Shown here piece by piece: positions 54,463 through 62,700 of a stretch of DNA of 64,000 bases. The notes under the pieces were generated by a model. The model was given only the letters and a program-made list of their open reading frames with translations. It ran no database searches and was not told the DNA's origin. Source of the stretch: Anaerolineaceae bacterium (GTDB lineage: Bacteria > Chloroflexota > Anaerolineae > Anaerolineales > E44-bin32). Within the stretch, counting starts at the first letter, position 1; every line of letters starts with the position of its first letter. The stretch covers positions 2,339,157 through 2,403,156 of the forward strand of contig CP070708.1 of the NCBI GenBank assembly GCA_020350285.1. Reading direction: 5' to 3'. Both the position numbers and the translations under genes were made by a program.

Positions 54463-55113
54463 TTACTCAGCTTCCAGGATCAACCTTGTGCGGTGAATAC
54501 GCGCGTAAGTTGGATCCAATCCCAAGGAGGCGATGACTTCCTCGGGACGTCCTGTCGCTCCCTCACGAGCGGAAAGGATCATCCTCAGTGTGACTCGTCC
54601 CTTATCCTGGTGCGAGATTTCCAGCGACTCAATCAATGGGCGGAGATCGTAATCCTTTCCCCTCCGCTGGCGTGGGAGCTTTTTTGAGTTTAATAACGCT
54701 TGAACGGATCTCTGGAGATCATCGGGGAGCGGTGGTTTATGAAGGGTCACTTCATAATCGATGGCAACGACCTGAGATTGCAGGGAGGGCACTCGGGGAT
54801 CCACTTCTTGAACAGATTGGATTCGCATGCCTTCAGGTGCAACATGATTAACATTGTCTAAAATGTTGCCAGGAATTTGTTCTTCTTTGAGCCAGATATC
54901 CAAGACCTCACATTCGCTGGTATACCCGAGTGGTAAAGCTGGACCTTGGTTCATCTTTGGTCGGGGGTTAAAGCCCTGAGAATATACAAGTGGGACCCCG
55001 GCACGACGTAGTGTTCGCTCCCAAGTGCGGTATAGATCAAGATGGCTTGTGAATCGGATCGCCTCGCTCTTGGAGAAATGGATCCGGTAACGGTGAATCT
55101 TTCTTGGTGCCAT
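54463..55113 (-). CDS. TIGR03936/DUF2344 radical-SAM-associated protein
   Basis: A 216-residue protein of the DUF2344 family, found next to or fused with TIGR03960 radical SAM proteins. The N-terminal motif RYRIHFSKSEAIRFTSHLDLYRTWERTLRRAGVPL covers residues ~7-41 and contains the conserved FTSHLDL; SQGFNPRPKM and LPLGYTSECEVLDI follow. The function is unknown; a role in tRNA or ribosome modification has been suggested from gene context in other genomes. It starts 3 bases after the stop of the radical SAM gene. Confidence 0.87.
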   Translation of the reverse strand: MAPRKIHRYRIHFSKSEAIRFTSHLDLYRTWERTLRRAGVPLVYSQGFNPRPKMNQGPALPLGYTSECEVLDIWLKEEQIPGNILDNVNHVAPEGMRIQSVQEVDPRVPSLQSQVVAIDYEVTLHKPPLPDDLQRSVQALLNSKKLPRQRRGKDYDLRPLIESLEISHQDKGRVTLRMILSAREGATGRPEEVIASLGLDPTYARIHRTRLILEAE

Positions 55114-55116
55114 TGA

Positions 55117-57036
55117 TCAAACCTGAACTTGCGGGATTGTCTCCGCTTTCTTCCTGTCCGGTGATTGAGGCTCAGGGCATTCCCATGTTTTGCCTGGATA
55201 TAGACGGCGAAGATCCGAAAAGCCTGGCAGAATACCGCAAGCGTAGCAGTGATCGCGACAGTCTCTCCGCGTACGACCCTCTGTGCTCCAAATGTAATCC
55301 TCAACGAGAAACTGCTTCTTGACTGCTGCATCGATGTGATCCCAAGGCAGTGTTTCCTCGATCGATCGCTCACGATGCGTGTAGAAGTGCGGATCTAATC
55401 CAACGTAATCAAAAGCGTCCATCCACACTTGGTAGTTAAAGTGTTCCTGCCAAGCGTCGAATTTCGCGCCCCGCTTCCAAGCCTCCAGAATGACATGGCC
55501 AAGCCGCCGATCACCTCGAGACAGCCAAGCCTCGAGCATGGTCTCTTTTGGGTCGTTCCAATTTAGCTTCAATCCTGGTGCCCGTAATTGGCGCTTCAGA
55601 AGTCGCTGTTTTTCTTCGATATGCTCAACCCTGTCGCATGCAGTCCATTGAAAAGGGGTATGCGGTTTTGGGACGAAGGTGCCTATACTCACGTGCACAC
55701 GTGCACGTTTACCGATGATTGAGCGTCCCTTCGCGAGCACGGCTTTGCATAGATCGGCGATAGCCTGGACGTCATCTAAAGTCTCTGTGGGGTGACCGAT
55801 CATGAAGTAGAGTTTGATCGTGTGCCATCCACGTGTGTATATCTCATGAGCTGTATTTAGAAGCTGTTCAGTTGAGACCGGCTTGTTTATCAGCTCACGC
55901 ATGCGTTCAGTGGCTGCTTCTGGAGCCAAGGTGAAGCCACGGCGTTGTGACTTCTCTCGGAGCAGATCCATAAGGTCGATCGAAAGTGATTCGATGCGCA
56001 GGGAGGGAAGGGATATGTTCAAATGATGATCTTTGAAACGTTCGCTTACTTCACGAACGAGATCTAGGATCGAACTGAAATCAGATGAAGATAGTGAGAG
56101 CAACCCCACCTCTTCGAAGCCAGTATTGGCCACCCCCTCTGTGATCGCTTCGATGATCTCTTCGATGGTCCGTTCACGGACCGGCCTGGTGATCATCCCA
56201 GCCTGACAAAATCGACAACCTCGGGTGCAACCTCGCATGATCTCGATCGGGAAACGATTGTGGGTGATGTCGACAAAGGGTACGATGAGACTGCGCGGGG
56301 GAGGTGGCAGTTTCGGAACGATGCGTTTGATGACCGGTATCTGTGCATCGTCTGCCAAGCGTTCGATGTGAGATAATCGACCATCGTCTTGATAACTTGT
56401 TTGGTAGAGAGATGGGACATACACTCCCCATATCCCGGCCAGCGATTTATACAAGTCTTTTCGGCCCCCTCCACACCTCTTCCACGTTTCTAGACACTGA
56501 ATGATCTCTAGGATGACTTCTTCACCTTCACCGATAACGAACGCATCGAAGATTTCCGCCATCGGCTCCGGATTGTATGTTGCATGCCCTCCAGCGATCA
56601 ACAAAGGATCCTTTTCATTGCGGTCTGAGGTCAAGAACGGTATCCCGGCGAGGTCAAGCATGGTTAACACATTGGTATATAGAACCTCATATGGCAATGA
56701 AAAGCCAAGGATGTCGAAATCCCTCAGTGGATGCTTTGTCTCAAGTGAATGGAGTGGGACACTTTCACGACGTAGTGCATCCTCCATATCCAGCCAGGGT
56801 GCGAAGACGCGTTCTGCCAGCACATCGGTTTGTTGATTGATGATATCGTATAAGATGGCCAACCCGAGGTTGGACATCCCTATATCATAGATATCTGGGA
56901 AAGCGAGCGCGACTCGGGTGGGTGTCTTTGACCAATCCTTGACCACCTGGTTATACTCGCCACCGGTGTAGCGACCTGGTTTCTGTACCGTGGGTAGGAT
57001 GCGATCCAGCTTTCGCTGGATATCTTCAGGGATCAT
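55117..57036 (-). CDS. TIGR03960 B12-binding-like radical SAM protein
   Basis: A 639-residue radical SAM enzyme. The N terminus matches the family (LPTVQKPGRYTGGEYN), a B12-binding-like domain follows with GGHATYNPEPMAE, then the SAM-cluster motif RGCTRGCRFCQAG near residue 265. A C-terminal Cys-rich end (DCRDHCYACGI) is typical. The start at 57036 is chosen from the family N terminus; an ATG at 57111 would add 25 unrelated residues. In many bacteria the pair precedes rng and rplU, which are not in the window. Confidence 0.9.
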   Translation of the reverse strand: MIPEDIQRKLDRILPTVQKPGRYTGGEYNQVVKDWSKTPTRVALAFPDIYDIGMSNLGLAILYDIINQQTDVLAERVFAPWLDMEDALRRESVPLHSLETKHPLRDFDILGFSLPYEVLYTNVLTMLDLAGIPFLTSDRNEKDPLLIAGGHATYNPEPMAEIFDAFVIGEGEEVILEIIQCLETWKRCGGGRKDLYKSLAGIWGVYVPSLYQTSYQDDGRLSHIERLADDAQIPVIKRIVPKLPPPPRSLIVPFVDITHNRFPIEIMRGCTRGCRFCQAGMITRPVRERTIEEIIEAITEGVANTGFEEVGLLSLSSSDFSSILDLVREVSERFKDHHLNISLPSLRIESLSIDLMDLLREKSQRRGFTLAPEAATERMRELINKPVSTEQLLNTAHEIYTRGWHTIKLYFMIGHPTETLDDVQAIADLCKAVLAKGRSIIGKRARVHVSIGTFVPKPHTPFQWTACDRVEHIEEKQRLLKRQLRAPGLKLNWNDPKETMLEAWLSRGDRRLGHVILEAWKRGAKFDAWQEHFNYQVWMDAFDYVGLDPHFYTHRERSIEETLPWDHIDAAVKKQFLVEDYIWSTEGRTRRDCRDHCYACGILPGFSDLRRLYPGKTWECPEPQSPDRKKAETIPQVQV

Positions 57037-57201
57037 TCGACTACTTAACCTAACTTGGGAAATTGGACGAACCTGGTTAGATTTATTATAGCACGGCGTG
57101 TAGATCAGCATTCCGGCGAGGTATTGGAGTCATTTAGATCTCATGATAGCTCCACTCCAGTGTGGTTCTCGCAGGAGGTTGGTAGGTTGATATCCGTATT
57201 A

Positions 57202-57328
57202 ATGTCATCCTGAGCCCCTCGGTGTAGCGCGCGACCTACGGCTCCGTGAGGGATCTAGTTTTTCGATTTGAGATACCTCATTCTCCGAGCAACGAGATTC
57301 TTCGGCGCTCCGTGCCTCAGAATGACAT
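57202..57328. repeat. TGTCAT(T/C)CTGAG palindromic element, copy 2
   Basis: Begins ATGTCATCCTGAGC and ends CTCAGAATGACAT. The interior is more diverged than copies 1 and 3 but includes GAGATTCTTCGG. Confidence 0.65.
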
Positions 57329-57337
57329 ATCTAGCGT

Positions 57338-57463
57338 TGTCATTCTGAGTGAGCGAAGCGAGCGAAGAATCCCTGAGATGAAGCTTTTAGGTTCGATACA
57401 TCATAGTGATTCTTCGCGCCGAGAGCCTGTCCAAAGCTCGTCGAAGGAGCGCTCAGAATGACA
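57338..57463. repeat. TGTCATTCTGAG palindromic element, copy 3
   Basis: Begins TGTCATTCTGAGTGAGCGAA, ends GCTCAGAATGACA, with GAAGAATCCCTGAG and GATTCTTCGCG inside. A further half-end CTCAGAATGACA lies at about 57709-57720. The 57112-57849 interval holds these elements and no supported gene. Confidence 0.7.
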
Positions 57464-57568
57464 TCGAAAACTGTGGATATTACCATACCAGGTGTCCTTT
57501 AATGGTTTTGGCGCAATCAAAACCTGCGCACTCCAATGAACTTTGCCTCAAAGTAACTTGTTATTTGT

Positions 57569-57596
57569 GTAGGGGCGACCGGCCGATCGCCCTTAC
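57569..57596. repeat. 28-bp GTAGGGGC palindrome
   Basis: Arms GTAGGGGCGACCGG and CCGATCGCCCTTAC, two mismatches between the arms; length identical to the other short members. Confidence 0.75.
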
Positions 57597-57622
57597 ATCC
57601 TTAAAATATAGAGAGTCTAGCC

Positions 57623-57695
57623 GTAGGGGTAATTCATGCCGTCTCGAACCGGCGTCCCGCCGTTTCTCGCGGCACGAACGGTGAATTGCCCCTAC
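57623..57695. repeat. 73-bp GTAGGGGC inverted-repeat element, copy 3
   Basis: Same orientation and length as copy 1; few differences in the 45-bp core (for example CGTCCCGC instead of CGTGCCGC, which disrupts one inner pair). Confidence 0.85.
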
Positions 57696-57849
57696 ATCGG
57701 TAGCAAAGCTCAGAATGACAATTTAGACTACGGATCTTGGCGTAAGCAGAGCTTGCGCACTACAAAATATCAATAGATGGGATATCGCTCGTGCGAGGAA
57801 TGGATATCATGACGCTTCCTTAAAATAACGTTTCACAATCGCTTTATCG

Positions 57850-57878
57850 TTGACGGTGGACCTTGTGGATGGTAGAAT
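57850..57878 (+). promoter_or_regulatory. Promoter of tRNA-Glu
   Basis: TTGACG (57850-57855), 17-bp spacer, TAGAAT (57873-57878). Start near 57885, only a few bases before the mature tRNA. Confidence 0.7.
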
Positions 57879-57888
57879 GTTCGCCGCG

Positions 57889-57961
57889 GCCCCCATCGTC
57901 TAGTGGACCAGGACGCGGCCCTCTCAAGGCTGAAACCGGGGTTCGAACCCCCGTGGGGGCA
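57889..57961 (+). tRNA. tRNA-Glu (anticodon CTC)
   Basis: Complete cloverleaf: acceptor GCCCCCA/TGGGGGC, discriminator A, anticodon stem CGGCC/GGCTG with loop CTCTCAA (anticodon CTC, reading GAG), T-arm CCGGGGTTCGAACCCCCG. CCA is not encoded. Closely resembles standard bacterial tRNA-Glu. Confidence 0.95.
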
Positions 57962-57981
57962 CCTGAGAGTTGCCAGTTATC

Positions 57982-58014
57982 ATCGCCGCTGCTTTGTGGC
58001 GATTTTTTCTTTTT
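57982..58014 (+). terminator. Rho-independent terminator of tRNA-Glu
   Basis: Stem ATCGCC/GGCGAT (57982-57987 with 57998-58003) followed by TTTTTCTTTTT. Confidence 0.85.
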
Positions 58015-58382
58015 AATGCCACCAAGCATTGAAATGAATAAAACAGCTCGTAGTTTACACACGCTTGTTTCGGAAATCCGTGTGCCTCACGAAAATGGAA
58101 CTGCTTGTACTCAAAACATAGTACATTTGTCCCGCTTTGGTTAGGTATGATTGTTGATACCATTGTAAAGTAGCTGTAGGCACATGTATGCGGTGCCTAT
58201 GTTATGTATATTGAACAGGCTGCAGGCCCTTTTTTCTATTCAGACATTACACATCGCTGATGTGAATGGGGAGGGGCGTATATTCTGCGATCACATCCGC
58301 AAGAAAATGGGCCTAATCCTGGAGGGATTGACCAGGTTTGAAAGAGAAAACGCTTTGTGATTTGTTATGGGCATGCTGATGG
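58015..58382. other. Intergenic region without a supported gene
   Basis: One hairpin is visible, TAGGCAC/GTGCCTA (58177-58183 with 58193-58199), followed about 25 bases later by the run CCCTTTTTT. Otherwise I see no coding pattern, repeat or RNA gene here. Confidence 0.5.
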
Positions 58383-58411
58383 TTGACAGAAAGTATCATC
58401 TCATCTATGAT
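58383..58411 (+). promoter_or_regulatory. Promoter of the HisKA_3/response-regulator operon
   Basis: Consensus TTGACA (58383-58388), exactly 17 bp, TATGAT (58406-58411). Start near 58418, 20 bases before the ATG at 58438; AAGG of the ribosome site is at 58427-58430. Confidence 0.75.
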
Positions 58412-58437
58412 GATGCGTCACGTTTTAAGGAAACCTC

Positions 58438-58656
58438 ATGTCATCTCTAGACCCGGAACAATTAGCCAACGAATTACACGACGGGGTCATTCAGGAGATA
58501 TCTGCATTGCTCCTGCAGCTAGAGACATACCAGCGTATCCTCAAGAAGGATCCCGAGGCTGCTCAAACTGAACTCGATCGTATTAAAAAACAAATCAGAA
58601 AAACCCTTCGGAATTTACGGGGGATTTTAACAACGTTGCGAAATAGTCAGGGATAG
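58438..58656 (+). CDS. Stand-alone HisKA_3 phospho-acceptor domain protein
   Basis: A 72-residue protein consisting only of the dimerisation/histidine-phosphotransfer region of NarL-class kinases. ANELHDGVIQEISALLLQLE (residues 10-29) holds the phospho-acceptor motif HDxxxQ, and the second helix (ELDRIKKQIRKTLRNLRGILTTLR) completes the two-helix hairpin. There is no ATPase domain; a stop follows at once and the next gene is a response regulator 14 bases on. It may act as a phosphotransfer or dimer partner for another kinase, or as a decoy. A strong promoter and ribosome site support it as a gene. Confidence 0.75.
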   Translation: MSSLDPEQLANELHDGVIQEISALLLQLETYQRILKKDPEAAQTELDRIKKQIRKTLRNLRGILTTLRNSQG

Positions 58657-58670
58657 ACCTGAAACCTCCA

Positions 58671-59333
58671 ATGACCGAAACGGAATACGCTCCCATTCGG
58701 ATCGTGATCGCAGAAGATCATGCGGTTGTGCGTCAGGCGTTGCGCGTCATGTTGGAGATGGAACCAGATGTTACGGTTGTTGGTGAGGCGGTGGATGGTG
58801 AGGAAGCTGCCAAGCTGACAGAAGAACATAATCCGGATCTCGTTGTCCTCGATGTCCGCATGGAAGGAATGGACGGCGTCGCAGCGACCCGAAAGATACG
58901 AGATCAAAATCCAGAAACGGCTATACTCATCCTAACTGGATTTGGTGATGAAGATATCCTCGTAAATGCCGTCGAGGCCGGTGCCCACGGCTTTCTGCTT
59001 AAGGATGCTACACACGAGGAGCTGCTGGATGCTATCCGTCGGTTAGTAAAGGGTGAGTCTCTCATCACACCTTCCTTGTTACGCCGATTATTGGATGAAT
59101 TTGTGCACCGTCATGAAGAACCTCAACCCGCCCATAATCAGTTAACACCACGGGAAACGGAGGTTCTTCAAGCTTTGGCGAGAGGGTTGAGGAACGAGGA
59201 GATCGCCAGGGAGTTGGTCATCTCCGAAAAGACCGTGAAAACCCACCTCACCAATATCTTCGGTAAGCTACAAGTTGAAGGACGCTCTCAAGCGATCATT
59301 TACGCAATCCGTCACGGTCTTGTAGATGTCTGA
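58671..59333 (+). CDS. NarL/FixJ-type response regulator
   Basis: A 220-residue DNA-binding response regulator. The receiver domain (residues ~9-125) has IAEDHAVVRQAL, phospho-acceptor Asp in VVLDVRMEGMDG, Thr in LILTGFGDED and Lys in FLLKDA. The C-terminal LuxR helix-turn-helix reads LTPRETEVLQALARGLRNEEIARELVISEKTVKTHL, covering ~155-190. It shares a promoter with the HisKA_3 protein and ends in a strong terminator. The target genes are unknown; the locus just downstream is a candidate. Confidence 0.95.
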   Translation: MTETEYAPIRIVIAEDHAVVRQALRVMLEMEPDVTVVGEAVDGEEAAKLTEEHNPDLVVLDVRMEGMDGVAATRKIRDQNPETAILILTGFGDEDILVNAVEAGAHGFLLKDATHEELLDAIRRLVKGESLITPSLLRRLLDEFVHRHEEPQPAHNQLTPRETEVLQALARGLRNEEIARELVISEKTVKTHLTNIFGKLQVEGRSQAIIYAIRHGLVDV

Positions 59334-59388
59334 TCTACGACAAAGGTCTTAAGACCAAGGTCTGGACTCACATAATTCCTTTCAATCT

Positions 59389-59421
59389 AAGGACCGATAT
59401 AGAAGATCGGTCCTTTTGTTT
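59389..59421 (+). terminator. Terminator after the response regulator
   Basis: A perfect 10-bp stem AAGGACCGAT/ATCGGTCCTT (59389-59398 with 59407-59416; the loop is an A/T-rich 8 bases) followed by TTGTTT. Confidence 0.8.
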
Positions 59422-59498
59422 ATCCGGAACACGACTGCTAGTGGATGACTCCAAGGGTGGATTAATGCAAGAATAGACACAATTGAGAGAGGGAATTT

Positions 59499-59532
59499 AG
59501 GTTGCCGCCTAGTAGCTCGGGGGCAACCTTTT
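59499..59532 (+). promoter_or_regulatory. Hairpin with T-run upstream of the GT2 locus (possible attenuator)
   Basis: Stem AGGTTGCC/GGCAACCT (8 bp, 59499-59506 with 59522-59529), 15-base loop, then TTTTAAC. It lies after the response regulator terminator and 19 bases before a small reading frame, so it would act inside the leader if the promoter lies at 59420-59490. No convincing promoter was found there. Confidence 0.4.
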
Positions 59533-59550
59533 AACTTTAAAAGGAAGAGT

Positions 59551-59643
59551 ATGACGATTGTGCATTATCTGAACCGAATATCTGCGTATTTTCAACAACG
59601 CCAGATGGTGGCGTTGATTTATGCATGGAAACAACCAAGATGA
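59551..59643 (+). CDS. Candidate 30-residue small protein upstream of the REC-GT2 gene
   Basis: Reads MTIVHYLNRISAYFQQRQMV and continues ALIYAWKQPR. It is preceded by AAAAGGAAGAG at good spacing and ends in an ATGA overlap with the next small frame. I know no family. The evidence is the ribosome site plus the overlap pattern, which is common to real operons in this window; conservation was not tested. It could be a leader peptide. Confidence 0.4.
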   Translation: MTIVHYLNRISAYFQQRQMVALIYAWKQPR

Positions 59644-59744
59644 TGGGTTTCCTTGCCCGAGTACACCAAGCATACGTGAAGCCGTTGAGGAAGGTTTTAG
59701 AGAGGAGAACATACTGGTTGTCTGAATGGGAGAAGATCCATTGA
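59640..59744 (+). CDS. Candidate 34-residue small protein coupled to the REC-GT2 gene
   Basis: Starts with ATG at 59640 inside the stop of the previous frame and ends with TGA at 59742-59744, overlapping a TTG start of the large gene (TTGA). Sequence MMGFLARVHQAYVKPLRKVL then ERRTYWLSEWEKIH: basic and amphipathic. It overlaps the purine-rich site GGGAGAAG that would serve the large gene. Real expression is uncertain. Confidence 0.38.
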   Translation: MMGFLARVHQAYVKPLRKVLERRTYWLSEWEKIH

Positions 59745-62700
59745 GCGACGCCTCAGAAACGCGTCCGAATATCGGGCAAATCAGGGTTCTGATCGTCGAC
59801 GATAATCCGTCGTTCCGGCGTGAGCTTCGAGTCTTCCTCGAATCGACCGGCAACATCAAAGTTGTCGGTGAAGCTGAGAACGGCAGTCATGGGGTTGAGC
59901 TAACCGAACACCGCAACCCAGACATCGTCTTGATGGATCAGAACATGCCTACTCTCTCAGGGGTGGAGGCGACCAAGCGTATCAAAGCGAGCAGACCTCG
60001 AATACGTGTGATATTCATCGCCGCTGAGGAGCGATGGGAGAACGATGCCATCCGAGCGGGTGCGGAGCGTTTCTTCCTCAAAGACGACGATCTGAATGAA
60101 CTGATCAAGGCGATCGAAGATCCACTTGGTAGTTTGCGACCAGTCGCTCAGCCAGAACAACGTCGCCGTTTTGGGGAAATGTGGGATAACCCCTGGTTAT
60201 GGCGAGGGATAGGTATCCTAACTGTTGTCCTCTACCTGGCCTCATTGATCTCCTCGGCCAAGATGACATTGGTTTGGACGGCGTTAGTCTTTGGTTTGTT
60301 CTTCTTCCTCTATGGCCTGAAATACTACCTCAGTGTTGCCCTTATCCTTTTTGCTACGAGTGGAAATGCGAATAACGGTCAAGCCAACGGCAAACTTAAC
60401 GGTAGGTTGAACGGTTGGTTAAACGGCTGGCGGAAGGGCGATAAGAACGGTGAGAAAAACGGCCGGGGTCTAAATGGTGTCAGGGCGTTCAATGGTGGGA
60501 ACGGTCGATTGCCAAAACACCTGCAGCCGTTCATCTGCATCCAGTTGCCACTATACAACGAGATGGAAGTTGTCGACCGCCTGCTGACAGCATGTACAAA
60601 CTTGGACTACGAGAATTACGAGATCATCGTCGCCGATGACTCAACAGATGAGACCACGCAGATCCTGCAGGAGCGTTGGGAGTCTCATCCTCGGGTTAAA
60701 CTTTCACATCGCATTGACCGAAGTGGGTTCAAAGGCGGGGCGTTACAAATTGCGGTGCAACGAATGGACCCGCGAACGGAGTTTGTAGCGGTTTTCGATG
60801 CCGACTTCGTGCCTCCTCCAGATATCCTTCATCAATTCCTGGCTTACTTTTACGGTCTCAACGGGTCAAACGGAAATCATATCAGTGAAGATGCCACCCA
60901 TGTCAGCTTGGCGGATGACAAAGTGGCTGTGGTCCAGGGCTACCAGTGGCACATGCTGAATGCATCTGAGAACTGGATCACCAGAGGTATCCGCACCGAG
61001 TATTCCGGCTCCTATGTGATCGAACGGACCGGGCAAGAGCTTTTCGGCTCGATGAAGATGATCTCAGGCTCGGTGTTCATGATCCGCGCAGACGTGGTTA
61101 AGCAGGTCGGATGGAAGACTTCGATCACTGAGGATTGGGAGCTCACGATCAGGCTGTATCTGGCGGGCTACAAGGTCCTCTATACCCCCTTCATTCAAGC
61201 GCCAGCCGAATGTGTCGCAAGTTTTAAGCAGCTCACCCGCCAACGCATGCGTTGGGCTGAGGGGCACACCTTCAATGTGAAGAAGTACTTCATGGAGGTG
61301 CTGCGTTCCACTAAGATCAACCTGCGAGAAAAACTTGAGTGGGTCTATTTTGCGCCCTACTACCTGCAGGCGGCTTTCTTTCTCGTCGGTACCGGGGCTT
61401 GGCTGATCTCGGATTTCATCCTCAAAGCGCGTATACCTTTCTGGACCAGATCACTCGGTTGGTCCTTGGTTTTTGTCAATGGGTTCTCGTTGATATTGAT
61501 GAACGTCACCGGTTTGTTCTTGGAGCGCGGGGTGCGCAGGAACTGGCGCGGATTGTTATCCTTTGTCCTTCTAACTTATCTTCTTGTCCCATACCAAGCA
61601 TATGCCGCGCTGAAAGGTTTGTTTGAGCCGCACGAGGGCGGTTGGCATCGCACGCAGAAGACCGGAGTCATCACCGAGGTTCTAGGCAGACTTGGCATGC
61701 GACGGAGGTTACGTCGCTTAAAACCTAAACCATCTCAAAAGAAAAAGGGCGGTTCACTTGCTTTCTTCAGTGGCCTCGGTCCTTACATCGAAAGCGCGAT
61801 TGAAAGTTTTAATCCGTGGCTCGAACGTTTCAAGCGCCTTTTCCCTGAGAGATTCAGGCGCCTCTTCCCTCAAAGGCTGAAGCAGCTATTCCCACGCAGA
61901 TTCAGGCTCTTTGCTGACCGATTGGGGCTTCGCTTCCGCGTGGGCTTCAGCCTGACGATCAGCCTCATCCTATTGGTCGTTCTGGCTTCTAGGATCTTGA
62001 TCGTAGCGGCAGCCCCGGATGCTTTCTACCTACACACGGGAGATCCAGGCGCGCAACCGTTGGATACCAAAGTTGGTACATTTACCGCTTTGGCGGGCAC
62101 CGGTAACCAACCCGTGACAGGTGTGGGTTTCGAGCCGAAGGCGGTGCTCTTCTGGATCACAGATCGCACCAGCGAGGGAAGTGGATCTTATGCTCGCTTT
62201 GGTCGCGGGTGGACGGACGGTAGCAACGAAGCTGCGGTCGCGACCGCGTGGGACGATGAGCCTGCTGGGGGAAGCAACTCCAACGAATCGAGAGATCGCA
62301 TCGTCAATTCCGCCAGCATCACCCTTGTGGACCACAACGGCAACCTACTCGCTGAGGCGAGCACCAGCTCCCTCGACGCTGATGGCTTCACCCTCAATTG
62401 GACCACTTCAGGGGGTTCCCGCCTTGTCACATATCTGGCCCTTGGTGGGGACGCCCTCACCAATGTGAAAGTCGGAAGTTTCGTCTGGCCCTTTGGTAGT
62501 TTGAACTACTCAGAGACCGGTGTCGGCTTCCAACCTGATGCTTTGATGTTCGCCGGGGTTGAAATGGCGACCGGTTTTGGGACCACGACCCGCGGCGGTC
62601 ATGGCTTTGGGATCGCGCTCTCCCCCTCAGACCGTCACAGCGATGCCCATCGCTGGCGGAACAATAAAACGGATGTGGATTCCGGCTCAAGCGGATTAAT

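Noticed and set aside
23439-57695. Repeated palindromes considered as CRISPR repeats
   Set aside because: They are scattered single copies, not arrays with regular spacers, and no cas genes are present.
57844-58163. Open frames overlapping tRNA-Glu on both strands
   Set aside because: They run through a complete tRNA gene with its own promoter and terminator and show no protein family features.
59701-59740. A possible longer N terminus of the receiver-GT2 protein
   Set aside because: An in-frame TGA at 59723-59725 blocks any start upstream of the ATG at 59726; only that ATG or the TTG at 59741 remains.
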